In this document: piece after piece, positions 54,000-62,934 of the stretch
Layout of the letters: each line of letters begins with the position of its first letter
Position numbering within the stretch: position 1 is the first letter of the stretch
Assembly (NCBI RefSeq): GCF_013337765.1
Contig: NZ_VBSB01000010.1
Location: 744,001-808,000, forward strand
Direction of reading: 5' to 3'
DNA from: Mycolicibacterium sphagni
GTDB taxonomy: Bacteria; Actinomycetota; Actinomycetes; Mycobacteriales; Mycobacteriaceae
DNA: 64,000 bases
The notes under the pieces: generated by a model
The model's database searches: none
What the model was told of the DNA's origin: nothing
Seen by the model: only the letters and a program-made list of their open reading frames with translations
Made by a program: the position numbers and the translations under genes

Positions 54000-56909
54000 G
54001 TGACCGAATCGCCGACCGCCGCACCGCAGGGCAGCGCGGACCCCGACACCGACGTGCCGAGGTACCGCTACACCGCCGAGCTGGCGGGGCGGATCGAGCA
54101 GGACTGGCAGCAGAACTGGCAATCGTGGGGCACCTTCAACGTGCCCAACCCGGTCGGCTCGCTGGCCCCCGCCGACGGCGCGTCCGTCCCCGAGGACAAG
54201 ATGTTCGTCCAGGACATGTTCCCCTACCCCTCGGGTGAGGGCCTGCACGTCGGACACCCACTGGGCTACATCGCCACCGACGTCTATGCGCGCTACTTCC
54301 GGATGACCGGCCGCAATGTGCTGCACGCGTTGGGCTTCGACGCGTTCGGATTGCCCGCAGAGCAGTACGCCATCCAGACCGGCACCCACCCGCGGATCCG
54401 CACCGAAGCCAATATCGTCAATTTCCGCCGACAGCTGGGCCGGCTGGGCCTGGGGCACGACCAGCGGCGCAGCTTCTCGACCACCGACGTCGACTTCTAC
54501 AAGTGGACACAGTGGATCTTCCTGCAGATCTACAACGCGTGGTTCGACGCCGACCAGAACAAGGCCAGGCCCATCGCCGAGTTGGTTGCCGAATTCGCCA
54601 GTGGCGCACGCAGTCTCGACGACGGACGGCAGTGGCCGGTATTGTCGGCGGCGGAGCAATCCGATGTCGTCGACAGCTACCGGCTGGTCTATCTGTCGGA
54701 TTCGCTGGTGAACTGGTGTCCCGGGCTGGGCACAGTGCTGGCCAACGAGGAGGTCACCTCCGAGGGTCGCAGCGAGCGCGGCAACTATCCGGTGTTCCGG
54801 AAGCGGTTGCGGCAGTGGATGATGCGCATCACGGCCTACTCGGACCGGCTGCTCAACGACCTCGAGGTGCTGGACTGGCCGGAGAAGGTCAAGGCCATGC
54901 AGCGCAACTGGATCGGCCGCTCCACCGGAGCGTCGGCGCTGTTCGGTGCGGACGGCACCGACATCGAGGTCTTCACCACCCGGCCCGACACGCTGTTCGG
55001 CGCCACCTACCTGGTTCTGGCCCCCGAGCATGAACTTGTCGACTCGCTGACCGCCGCGCAGTGGCCCGACGGTGTCGATGCGCGGTGGACCTCCGGTGCG
55101 GCCACGCCGGCCGAGGCGGTGGCCGCCTACCGCCGGTCGATCGCGGCGAAGTCCGACCTGGAACGTCAGGAAAACAAGACCAAGACCGGGGTGTTCCTCG
55201 GCACGTATGCGACCAATCCGGCCAACGGCCAACAGGTTCCGATCTTCATCGCCGACTACGTCCTGGTCGGTTACGGGACGGGCGCGATCATGGCCGTGCC
55301 CGGTCACGATCAGCGGGACTGGGAGTTCGCCACCGAGTTCGGGCTGCCCATCCTGGAAGTCATTCGGCGGGCAGGAGCGCAGCGACCGGGGGATGATGTA
55401 GCCGGCGGCGACATCTCGGAGGCGGCCTACAGCGGTGACGGTGTGCTGGTGAACTCGGGCTACCTCGACGGGTTGAGTGTGGCGGACGCCAAGAGGGCGA
55501 TCACCGAGCGGCTGGAAGCCGACGGCCGCGGCCGTGCCCGCGTCGAATACAAGCTTCGCGACTGGCTGTTCGCGCGGCAGCGCTACTGGGGTGAGCCGTT
55601 CCCGATCGTGTACGACGCCGACGGGCGAGTGCATCCGGTGCCGGAATCGGCGCTGCCGGTGGAGCTGCCCGATATCGCCGACTACTCGCCGGTGATGTTG
55701 GACCCCGACGATGCCGACAGCGAGCCGTCACCGCCGTTGAACAAGGCCACCGAGTGGGTGCACGTCGAGCTGGACCTCGGCGACGGCTTGCGGCCCTACA
55801 CTCGCGACACGAACGTGATGCCGCAGTGGGCAGGCAGCTCCTGGTACGAGCTGCGCTACGCGGATCCGCACAACTCAGAAGAGTTCTGCGCCAAGGAGAA
55901 CGAGGCGTACTGGATGGGCCCGCGCCCGGCCGAACACGGCGCGACCGATCCCGGTGGGGTGGATCTCTATGTCGGGGGCGTCGAGCACGCGGTACTGCAC
56001 CTGCTGTATTGCCGGTTCTGGCACAAGGTTCTTCACGATCTGGGCCACGTGTCGTCGCGGGAGCCGTACCGCCGCTTGGTGAATCAGGGCTATATCCAGG
56101 CGTTCGCCTACACCGATTCGCGCGGCGCCTACGTCCCGGCCGCTGACGTCGTCGAGCGGGAGGGAAAGTTCTTCCTGCCCGGTGCTGACGGTGAGACCGA
56201 GGTCTTCCAGGAGTTCGGCAAGATCGGCAAGAGCTTGAAGAACTCGATCTCGCCCGACGAGATCTGCGACAGCTACGGCGCCGACACGCTGCGGGTCTAC
56301 GAGATGTCGATGGGACCGCTGGATGCCTCGCGGCCGTGGGCGACCAAGGACGTCGTCGGCGCGCACCGGTTCCTGCAACGGGTGTGGCGTCTGGTGATCG
56401 ACGAATCCACCGGTGAGGCAAGGGTTTCCGAGCACGAGGCGTTGGACGAGGACACTCTGCGGCTGTTGCACCGCACGATCGCCGGGGTGTCGGACGACTA
56501 CGCGAACCTGCGGAACAACACCGCTGCGGCCAAGCTCATCGAGTACACCAACCACCTCACCAAGGAGGGCATCAGCTCTCGCGCGGCGCTGGAGCCGCTG
56601 GTGCTGATGGCGGCCCCGCTGTCGCCGCACCTTGCCGAGGAGCTGTGGCAACGGCTGGGACACCCGAAGTCGTTGGCGCACGGCCCATTCCCGGTGGCCG
56701 ACCCGCAGTATCTGGTGACCGACACCGTCGAGTACCCGGTCCAGGTCAACGGCAAGGTCCGCGGGCATATCACCGTCGCGGCCGACGCCGACAAGGACAG
56801 CCTCGAGGCGAGTGCGCTTGCCGACGAGAAGGTGCAGGCGTTCCTGGCCGGTGCCACCCCGAAGAAGGTCATCGTGGTGCCCGGCCGGCTGGTCAACCTG
56901 GTGGTTTGA
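54000..56909 (+). CDS. leuS: Leucyl-tRNA synthetase
   Basis: 969 residues from GTG 54000. Class I motifs: HVGHP in PYPSGEGLHVGHPLG and KIGKSLKNS as the KMSKS loop. CP1 editing domain with TTRPDTLFGATYLV and GTGAIMAVPGHDQRDWEF. Residues 456-467 (RRAGAQRPGDDV) are an extra 12-residue block relative to the family as I recall it (M. tuberculosis goes directly from EVI to AGG) and are encoded by a copy of the dispersed repeat. TATACC nine bases before the GTG suggests a leaderless transcript. Charges tRNA-Leu. Confidence 0.96.
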   Translation: MTESPTAAPQGSADPDTDVPRYRYTAELAGRIEQDWQQNWQSWGTFNVPNPVGSLAPADGASVPEDKMFVQDMFPYPSGEGLHVGHPLGYIATDVYARYFRMTGRNVLHALGFDAFGLPAEQYAIQTGTHPRIRTEANIVNFRRQLGRLGLGHDQRRSFSTTDVDFYKWTQWIFLQIYNAWFDADQNKARPIAELVAEFASGARSLDDGRQWPVLSAAEQSDVVDSYRLVYLSDSLVNWCPGLGTVLANEEVTSEGRSERGNYPVFRKRLRQWMMRITAYSDRLLNDLEVLDWPEKVKAMQRNWIGRSTGASALFGADGTDIEVFTTRPDTLFGATYLVLAPEHELVDSLTAAQWPDGVDARWTSGAATPAEAVAAYRRSIAAKSDLERQENKTKTGVFLGTYATNPANGQQVPIFIADYVLVGYGTGAIMAVPGHDQRDWEFATEFGLPILEVIRRAGAQRPGDDVAGGDISEAAYSGDGVLVNSGYLDGLSVADAKRAITERLEADGRGRARVEYKLRDWLFARQRYWGEPFPIVYDADGRVHPVPESALPVELPDIADYSPVMLDPDDADSEPSPPLNKATEWVHVELDLGDGLRPYTRDTNVMPQWAGSSWYELRYADPHNSEEFCAKENEAYWMGPRPAEHGATDPGGVDLYVGGVEHAVLHLLYCRFWHKVLHDLGHVSSREPYRRLVNQGYIQAFAYTDSRGAYVPAADVVEREGKFFLPGADGETEVFQEFGKIGKSLKNSISPDEICDSYGADTLRVYEMSMGPLDASRPWATKDVVGAHRFLQRVWRLVIDESTGEARVSEHEALDEDTLRLLHRTIAGVSDDYANLRNNTAAAKLIEYTNHLTKEGISSRAALEPLVLMAAPLSPHLAEELWQRLGHPKSLAHGPFPVADPQYLVTDTVEYPVQVNGKVRGHITVAADADKDSLEASALADEKVQAFLAGATPKKVIVVPGRLVNLVV
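55365..55400 (+). repeat. In-frame 36-bp copy of the dispersed repeat in leuS
   Basis: Contains GCAGGAGCGCAGCGACC. It encodes residues 456-467, between the conserved EVI and AGG of the LeuS editing domain; its 36-bp length keeps the frame. Confidence 0.85.
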
Positions 56910-56980
56910 TCTGCGCCCAAACCGACAATTCGCCGCGAAAGTGCGAGTCGATCCCGGCGAAACGTCGATCTCGGCGCGGG

Positions 56981-57646
56981 TCAACGCGGGCGGACGACCA
57001 CCTGATGGGTGTGCGCGTCGGGTGGAGTGGCGATCACGTCGGCGACGATCCGCGCCACGGTCTCAGCCTTGAGATAGTTCGCCGGGTCGTACTGCCCACC
57101 CTCATAGGCGACCAGATCCTCCTGCATCTCGGTGGCGACCCGGCCGGGATGCACGCTGGTGACCCGCAGGCTGGGTTCGTCGGCGCGCAGCGAGTCCGCG
57201 AACGCGCGCTGCGCGAACTTGCTCGCCGAATACGCCGCCAGCCCCGGCGACGCGTTGAGCCCCGCGCCGGAATTGATGAACACGACGTGCCCGCGGGCCG
57301 CCCGCAGCGCAGGCAGTAATGCGAGCGTGAGCGCGACCGGCCCGGTGACGTTCACCTCGAAGCAGGCTCGCCACTGCTCTGGTATCGACTCGTCGAAGCG
57401 CCCCGGATGGGAGACGCCCGCGTTGTGGACCAGCACATCCAGTTCGGCCAGCGGCTCGGCGGCAGCCTCGATCGCGTCTTGGTCGGTGAGGTCCAACGGC
57501 CAGGTGGGAGCGCCGAGACGGGCGGCGACGGCGTCGAGCCGGGCCGACGGTCGGCCCGCCAGCAGCAGTGTGTGCGTCGGCGCCAACGCCTCGGCGATCG
57601 CCGATCCGATACCGCCACCGGCCCCAGTAATCAACGCTGTCGGCAT
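56981..57646 (-). CDS. Short-chain dehydrogenase/reductase
   Basis: 221 residues from ATG 57646. Classical SDR: TGAGGGIG nucleotide motif, HNAG, active-site Ser in FINSGAG and YSASK (Tyr-x3-Lys). Substrate unknown. TAGGGT seven bases before the ATG suggests a leaderless mRNA. Convergent with leuS and divergent from the glycoside hydrolase gene by 53 bp. Sequence upstream to 58015 is open but antisense to that gene. Confidence 0.88.
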   Translation of the reverse strand: MPTALITGAGGGIGSAIAEALAPTHTLLLAGRPSARLDAVAARLGAPTWPLDLTDQDAIEAAAEPLAELDVLVHNAGVSHPGRFDESIPEQWRACFEVNVTGPVALTLALLPALRAARGHVVFINSGAGLNASPGLAAYSASKFAQRAFADSLRADEPSLRVTSVHPGRVATEMQEDLVAYEGGQYDPANYLKAETVARIVADVIATPPDAHTHQVVVRPR

Positions 57647-57699
57647 ACAGGTGACCCTACCGACCTGCGATTCCCAGTTGCGCGACGCAGAATGAACGC

Positions 57700-59040
57700 G
57701 TGGCATTCGACCCGAGTTTCGGCCCGACGCAGCTGGCGGCCCGCGCGGCCTACCTTCTGCGCGGCAACGATCTGGGTGTGATGACCTCCGCCGCCCCACT
57801 GCTGTACCCGCACATGTGGAGCTGGGACGCCGCATTCGTCGCCGTCGGCCTGGCCCCGCTGAGCGTGGAACGGGCCGTCGTCGAACTCGACACGCTGCTG
57901 TCGGCGCAGTGGGCCAACGGGATGATTCCGCACATCGTGTTCGCCAACGGGGTGGACGGATATTTCCCAGGCCCGGCGCGCTGGGCCACGTCGGCGCTGG
58001 CGGCCAACGCCCCACGCACTCGGCACACCTCGGGGATCACCCAGCCGCCGGTGCATGCGATCGCGGTGCAGCGCATCCTCGACCGCGCTCGCACCAGGGG
58101 GCGCTCGACAAGGGCTGTCGCTGAGGCGTTTCTGGACCGGCGGTGGGCGGATCTGGTGCGCTGGCATCGCTGGCTGGCCGAGGCTCGCGATCAGGATGAG
58201 CACGGCCGCATCACGCTGTATCACGGCTGGGAGTCCGGAATGGACAACTCGCCGCGATGGGATTCCGCCTACGCCAACGTGATTCCCGGCAATGTGCCGG
58301 AGTACCAGCGCGAGGACAACAAGATCAACACCGACGCCAGCCAGCGTCCCTCCGACACCGAGTACGACCGCTATCTGTGGCTGCTCGAAGAGATGAAATC
58401 CGTTCGCTACGATGACGATCTGCTGCCCAAGGTGATGAGCTTCGCTGTCGAGGACGTGTTCGTCTCCGCGATCTTCTCCGTGGCGTGCGATGTGCTTGCC
58501 AATATCGGCGAGGACTACAAGCGGCCCCATGCCGACGTGCGCGACCTGTATTCGTGGGCCGAGCGGTTCCGCACCGGTGTCGTCGAGACGGCGGACGGAA
58601 GGAACGGCGCGGCAAGGGATTTCGACGTCAGATCCGGCAAGTGGATCGCAACGGAGACCGCCGCTCAGTTCGCCCCGCTGCTGTGTGGTGGGCTGCCGCA
58701 CGACCGTGAACGTGCGCTGCTGCGAATCCTGGAGGGCCCGCGATTCTGTGGCCATCCGGATCTGAAGTACTCGGTGATCCCGTCGACGTCACCGGTGTCC
58801 AAGGACTTCCGGCCCCGCGAGTACTGGCGCGGACCGGTCTGGCCGGTGCTGACGTGGTTGTTCTCCTGGGCGTTCGCCCGCAGGGGATGGTCGGAACGGT
58901 CTCTGCTGCTTCGCCAAGAAGGTCTTCGGCAGGCCAGCGACGGCACTTTCGCCGAGTACTACGAACCGTTCACCGGCGAGCCGCTCGGCAGTATGCAACA
59001 GTCCTGGACCGCCGCCGCGGTCCTCGACTGGTTGGGATAA
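57700..59040 (+). CDS. ggh: Glucosylglycerate hydrolase (GH63 family)
   Basis: 446 residues, (alpha/alpha)6 GH63 fold. The length and the acidic residues Asp43 (SWD), Asp182 (ESGMDNSPRWD) and Glu419 (FAEYYEP) coincide with what I recall for the M. hassiacum enzyme, which hydrolyses glucosylglycerate to glucose and glycerate when nitrogen returns after starvation. Glucosylglycerate is a compatible solute of mycobacteria under nitrogen limitation. The gene marks rapidly growing species; I recall no counterpart in M. tuberculosis. GTG 57700, no ribosome site. Confidence 0.9.
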   Translation: MAFDPSFGPTQLAARAAYLLRGNDLGVMTSAAPLLYPHMWSWDAAFVAVGLAPLSVERAVVELDTLLSAQWANGMIPHIVFANGVDGYFPGPARWATSALAANAPRTRHTSGITQPPVHAIAVQRILDRARTRGRSTRAVAEAFLDRRWADLVRWHRWLAEARDQDEHGRITLYHGWESGMDNSPRWDSAYANVIPGNVPEYQREDNKINTDASQRPSDTEYDRYLWLLEEMKSVRYDDDLLPKVMSFAVEDVFVSAIFSVACDVLANIGEDYKRPHADVRDLYSWAERFRTGVVETADGRNGAARDFDVRSGKWIATETAAQFAPLLCGGLPHDRERALLRILEGPRFCGHPDLKYSVIPSTSPVSKDFRPREYWRGPVWPVLTWLFSWAFARRGWSERSLLLRQEGLRQASDGTFAEYYEPFTGEPLGSMQQSWTAAAVLDWLG

Positions 59041-59041
59041 T

Positions 59042-59067
59042 CCCGAGTCGCTGCGCTCCCGCCCGCC
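59042..59067 (-). repeat. Diverged dispersed-repeat copy between ggh and marR
   Basis: Reads CGGGAGCGCAGCGACTCGGG on the minus strand, two changes from the core. It fills most of the 37-bp space between the two convergent genes. Confidence 0.65.
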
Positions 59068-59077
59068 GAGCGCTGAT

Positions 59078-59536
59078 CTAGTTCTGCGCTTGGTCGGCCA
59101 ACCGCTCCAACGGCCGAAGCGCCTTGGCCAACGTGTCCCGCTCTTCGTCGGTCAACTTCGACAGCAGGGCCGACAGATTCGCGCGCCGAACGGCTAGCGC
59201 CTCGCGGTGTTGCACGAGCCCCTGCGGGGTGACCTCGACCAGAACGGCGCGCAGGTCAGAAGGGTCCCGCGAGCGCTTGACCAGGCCGAGCTTCTCCAGA
59301 CGACGGATCGCCACGGTGGTCGTTGGGGTGCGCACCCGCTCGCGTGCGGCCAGCTCGGTCATCCGGATCGGACCCTGGTCCAGCAGGGTCAGCAGGATCG
59401 ACAGCTGGGCGAGCGTGAGGTCGGCGCCTGCGGCGGTCCCTTTGGTATCGGCGCGACGTAAGACCGAAAACAGCTTGGAGAGGACCCGCTGCAGGTCACC
59501 AGACAGGTCGGTGACCTGCGACTCGGCCTCAATCAT
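59078..59536 (-). CDS. MarR-family transcriptional regulator
   Basis: 152 residues, winged-helix fold with LTLAQLSILLTLLDQGPIRMTELAARERVRTPTTTVAIRRLEKLGLVKRSRDPSDLRAVLVEVTPQG. Matches the position of Rv0042c after leuS. TAGACT eight bases before ATG 59536 suggests a leaderless transcript; a TTGACA lies upstream but at a short spacing. Target genes unknown; the amino-acid importer next to it (same strand) is a candidate. Confidence 0.88.
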   Translation of the reverse strand: MIEAESQVTDLSGDLQRVLSKLFSVLRRADTKGTAAGADLTLAQLSILLTLLDQGPIRMTELAARERVRTPTTTVAIRRLEKLGLVKRSRDPSDLRAVLVEVTPQGLVQHREALAVRRANLSALLSKLTDEERDTLAKALRPLERLADQAQN

Positions 59537-59599
59537 AGTTCGCTAGTCTAACCTGTGCGCGTCTGTCAACCGCGTTATACGGCGTATTCGTGGGTGCAA

Positions 59600-60340
59600 T
59601 TACAAAACCTGGGACAGGAACCGCTGCAGCCGATCGGTCCCGGCGGCGGTGAAGATCCGGTCAGGCGGCCCGGATTCGACCACCTTGCCGTGGTCCATGA
59701 ACACGACGGAATCCGCCGTGGAGCGTGCGAATCCCATCTCGTGAGTGACCACCACCATCGTCATCCCGTCGGATCCGAGTTCGGCGATCAGCGCCAGGAT
59801 CCCCTTCACCAACTCGGGATCCAGCGCCGAGGTCGCCTCGTCGAAGAACATCACCTGCGGGGCCATCGCCAACGCTCGGGCGATCGCGACCCGCTGCTGC
59901 TGCCCGCCGCTCAAGGTGGCCGGCCGCACGTCGGCCTTGTGCCGCAAGCCGACCCGCTCGAGCTGGGCCAGCGCGAGCTCCCGGGATTCGTCGGCCGACA
60001 ACCGCTTGAGCTTGCGTGGCCCCAGCGCCACGTTGTCCACCACGCTGCGGTGCGGGAACAGGTTGAACTGCTGGAACACCATGCCGATGCGCTGACGTAG
60101 CTTGTCCGGATCGTCGCGCAGCACCGACTTTCCGTCGAGCAGGATGTCGCCGCGATCGGGTTCGTAGAGCCGGTTCAAGGTGCGCAGCAGCGTCGACTTG
60201 CCCGATCCCGACGGGCCGATCACCGCCGACGTGGTGCCGGCTGGGACCTCGAGGTCCACCCCCCGCAGTATCGCGTTGCCGCTCAACGTCAGGTGAATAT
60301 CGTTGGCCGCCAACGAAACCGGCTCGGCTGCCGAAGCCAT
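59600..60340 (-). CDS. Polar amino acid ABC transporter ATPase (GlnQ type)
   Basis: 246 residues. Walker A GPSGSGKST, Q-loop MVFQQFNLFPH, signature LSGGQQQR, Walker B VMFFDEATSALD, switch His in VVTHEMGFA. Energises import with the fused receptor-permease just upstream. ATG 60340 overlaps the permease stop (TGATG), AGGAG eight bases before; GTG 60343 is the alternative. Confidence 0.93.
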   Translation of the reverse strand: MASAAEPVSLAANDIHLTLSGNAILRGVDLEVPAGTTSAVIGPSGSGKSTLLRTLNRLYEPDRGDILLDGKSVLRDDPDKLRQRIGMVFQQFNLFPHRSVVDNVALGPRKLKRLSADESRELALAQLERVGLRHKADVRPATLSGGQQQRVAIARALAMAPQVMFFDEATSALDPELVKGILALIAELGSDGMTMVVVTHEMGFARSTADSVVFMDHGKVVESGPPDRIFTAAGTDRLQRFLSQVL

Positions 60341-62112
60341 CACACCATCTCCTGGGTTGTGGTGTTCGGGTCAAACGGGTCTTCGGAGACCGTGGCGCGC
60401 CCGCGGCGCAGCCTGCCGTCGATGTAGTTCACCAGGTGGGTCAGCGGAATCGTCAGCAGCAGGTAGAACAGTCCGGCCGCGACCAACGGTGACAGGTTCC
60501 CGGTCTGGGCGTTGAGATCACGGCCCACCTGGAACAGCTCACGCTGGCTGGCCACCAAGCCCAGGAAGTACACCAGCGATGAGGCTTTCAGCAGCGAGAT
60601 GAATTGATTCACCAACGCGGGCAGCACTCGTCGCACGCCCTGCGGCACGACCACCAACCGCATCGAGGAGGTGTAACTGAACCCGAGCGCACGGGAGGCT
60701 TCCATCTGCCCGGCGTCCACACTCTGAATGCCGGAGCGGAAGATCTCGCCGATGTACGCGGCTGCCATCAACCCGAGTGCGGCGATGCCCAGCGGGTAGG
60801 GGTCATTGCCCGTCAGCTGGCCGACCACAGGCCCGATGCCCAGTCCGATCAACAGGATGATCACCACTTCCGGCAGCCCACGGAAGATGTCGGTGTAGAC
60901 CCGGGCCGGCCAGCGCAGCCACCGCGATCGGGAGATCCCGGCCACGGCCAGTCCCATCCCGAGCACCAGCCCGATGACGGCGGCGGACACCGTCAGTAGC
61001 AGCGTGTTGGGCAGCCCGGTGGTCAGCAGATCGGGGATGGCTTTCCTGTACAGCTCCCAATCCAGGAACGACTCACGCAGCTGGGTCAGCACCGATTTCG
61101 GCGCGGCAGCGGCTGCGACCGGTTTCTGATGGGCGGCGGCGATCGCGGCGAAGTCGGGCAGCTGCGGCACCGGCGCGGCCTTGGATCCCGGCTTCCAGCC
61201 CGGCGGCAACGCCCGCGGCACCCACTCGGAGTACAGCCGCGACCAGGTGCCGTCGGCGATCACGGCGTCCAGGCCGGCGTTGAGCGCGTCGATCAGCGGC
61301 TTGTTCTCGTTCGCGACCGCATAGGCGACGAAATTGTCCAAGCTGAAGGTGTTTTCGACGATCTGGACGGAGTCGCCCGGTTGTACCGTGCCCAGCGCCT
61401 GCTGCGACGGCGCCACCCACGCGTCGATCTGGCGGGTCTTGAGGCTGGCGTACACCGTGTTGTAGTCGGGGAATTTCACCGGCTGCAGATGCAGGGTGTC
61501 GACGAGGTAGGCCTCCTGCACCGTGCCCTGCACCACCCCGATGCGTTGGCCCGGACCGAGTTTGTCGAACCCGGTGATCGGCGAGCCGGACGGCACGACC
61601 AACGAGAAATACCCGAAGTCGTAGCCGTTGGTGAAGCCGACCGTGCGCCTGCGCGCGTCGGTGGTGGTGATCGACGACGACCCGACGTCGAAGCGCCGGG
61701 CGGCCACCTGGGCGAGCAGTCCGGAGAACTCGGTACCCACGAAGCTGATCTTCAGGCCGAGCTTGTCGGCGATCGCGCGCAGTAGTTCGTTGTCGAACCC
61801 GGTGAACTGACCCTTGGAGTCGATGCAGATGCTCGGCGGCGCATCGGACAGCGTCCCGACAGTCAGTGTGCCCGGGGTGATCAGCCGCAGCGCGTCGCGG
61901 TTGACTGAGCTCAAGGGCTCGGTGGTGGCGGTGGTGTATTTGTCCTCGTCCGGCCCCTTGGCCGCGGCCGCTAGGTTGGTGGGCAACGCGCTCGCCGCCT
62001 CCACACCCGGCGGTGCGCACTGGTCGGCGCTCGCGGGCGCGGCGGAAACCAGGCCGAACACCATCAGCAGCACGGCCAGGACCGCTGCGAACCGACTCGA
62101 ATGAAAAGTCAT
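60340..62112 (-). CDS. Fused solute-binding protein/permease of a polar amino acid ABC importer
   Basis: 590 residues from ATG 62112. Signal peptide, then a type 3 solute-binding domain (about 75-310: LTVGTLSDAPPSICIDSKGQFTGFDNELLRAIADKLGL, FDVGSSSITTTDARRRTVGFTNGYDFG) fused through a Pro/Ala linker to a HisM/GlnP-type permease (TTGLPNTLLLTVSAAVIGLVLGMGLAV, EIFRSGIQSVDAGQMEASRALGFS). The fusion gives two receptors per importer dimer. TACCTT seven bases before the ATG: leaderless. Substrate probably an amino acid. Confidence 0.92.
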   Translation of the reverse strand: MTFHSSRFAAVLAVLLMVFGLVSAAPASADQCAPPGVEAASALPTNLAAAAKGPDEDKYTTATTEPLSSVNRDALRLITPGTLTVGTLSDAPPSICIDSKGQFTGFDNELLRAIADKLGLKISFVGTEFSGLLAQVAARRFDVGSSSITTTDARRRTVGFTNGYDFGYFSLVVPSGSPITGFDKLGPGQRIGVVQGTVQEAYLVDTLHLQPVKFPDYNTVYASLKTRQIDAWVAPSQQALGTVQPGDSVQIVENTFSLDNFVAYAVANENKPLIDALNAGLDAVIADGTWSRLYSEWVPRALPPGWKPGSKAAPVPQLPDFAAIAAAHQKPVAAAAAPKSVLTQLRESFLDWELYRKAIPDLLTTGLPNTLLLTVSAAVIGLVLGMGLAVAGISRSRWLRWPARVYTDIFRGLPEVVIILLIGLGIGPVVGQLTGNDPYPLGIAALGLMAAAYIGEIFRSGIQSVDAGQMEASRALGFSYTSSMRLVVVPQGVRRVLPALVNQFISLLKASSLVYFLGLVASQRELFQVGRDLNAQTGNLSPLVAAGLFYLLLTIPLTHLVNYIDGRLRRGRATVSEDPFDPNTTTQEMV

Positions 62113-62156
62113 CACTAGCAAGGTACTGCGGACGGCAGTCCGGGCACGGCTTGCGA

Positions 62157-62822
62157 TCAAACGGAATCCAAGTCGGCGAACACCCCGCGGCGGCGCATCT
62201 CGAGGGTCAACACGTCGGCCATCAGGTTGGTGCGGTCCAGGCAGGCCTGTCGCGCAGCGGCCGGATCATGGCGGTGGATCGCGGCGTATTCGGTCTCCGA
62301 CAGGGGCAGCAGCTGGGCCGGACCGTCGGGATGGGTGGCCCAGAACTCCTGCGGCATGAAGCTGCGCGACGCGCTGACCGCCGCCCTCAGCCGGGGTCCG
62401 GCGTATTCGTCGACGAGGACGTCCCGGAACAGGTTGGCTCCCTCGAGATACCCGCGAGGGTCGGTGGAGGCCCGCATCAACGTCATCGTGCGTTCGAGCG
62501 CCTCGAGCACCGGTGGGCGGGGGTCGGTGGCGGCGCGGGCGGACACCGCACCGGTCAGCAGGCCGTGCACCTCATGGTGTTCACGCAGCACGTCGGCGTC
62601 GAAGCGATGGACAAATGCACCGCGGTGATAGCGCGACTCCAGGATTCCGTCGTGTTCGAGCTGGACCAGGGCCTCCTGCACCGGCACCCGGCTCAGGCCG
62701 AGGGCAGCCGCGATCCCGTTGCGGTCCACTCGATCACCGGATCGCAACCGGCCGGTGAGAAGCAGGTCGAGGACATGCGCGACGACCAAGTCTTTCTCTT
62801 TGACCCCATAGCGTTTGGGCAT
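62157..62822 (-). CDS. GntR-family (FCD-type) transcriptional regulator, Rv0043c-like
   Basis: 221 residues. Winged helix at the N-terminus (RSGDRVDRNGIAAALGLSRVPVQEALVQLEHDGILESRYHRGAFVHRF) and an all-helical FCD ligand-binding domain. Divergent from the P450 gene with an inverted repeat in the shared 112-bp space, so it probably controls that promoter and its own. Ligand unknown. Confidence 0.88.
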   Translation of the reverse strand: MPKRYGVKEKDLVVAHVLDLLLTGRLRSGDRVDRNGIAAALGLSRVPVQEALVQLEHDGILESRYHRGAFVHRFDADVLREHHEVHGLLTGAVSARAATDPRPPVLEALERTMTLMRASTDPRGYLEGANLFRDVLVDEYAGPRLRAAVSASRSFMPQEFWATHPDGPAQLLPLSETEYAAIHRHDPAAARQACLDRTNLMADVLTLEMRRRGVFADLDSV

Positions 62823-62899
62823 CGTTCTCTCAGCGCCGTCTCGGACACGTACTTGCGGGCAATCCTCCCGGTTTCGGGCGGGGATCTCGGTGAATCCAC

Positions 62900-62926
62900 C
62901 GTAACGAGACTGTTAGTCTCGTTACG
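62900..62926. promoter_or_regulatory. Inverted-repeat operator between gntR and the P450 gene
   Basis: Perfect 11-bp arms CGTAACGAGAC (62900-62910) and GTCTCGTTACG (62916-62926) around a 5-bp centre TGTTA. It overlaps TAGTCT, a possible -10 for the P450 gene, so a bound dimer would block it. Best candidate ligand is the adjacent GntR regulator. Confidence 0.75.
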
Positions 62927-62934
62927 CTCGGGAG

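Noticed and set aside
53823..55634. 603-codon frame antisense to leuS
   Set aside because: Opposite leuS with conserved synthetase motifs; His/Arg/Val-rich composition typical of shadow frames.
56981..57646. The SDR as a pteridine reductase (PruA) partner for the PruR/DcpA-like pair
   Set aside because: It is 8 kb away, has an ordinary TGxxxGIG motif rather than a FolM/PTR1-type one, and shows no linkage to the module.
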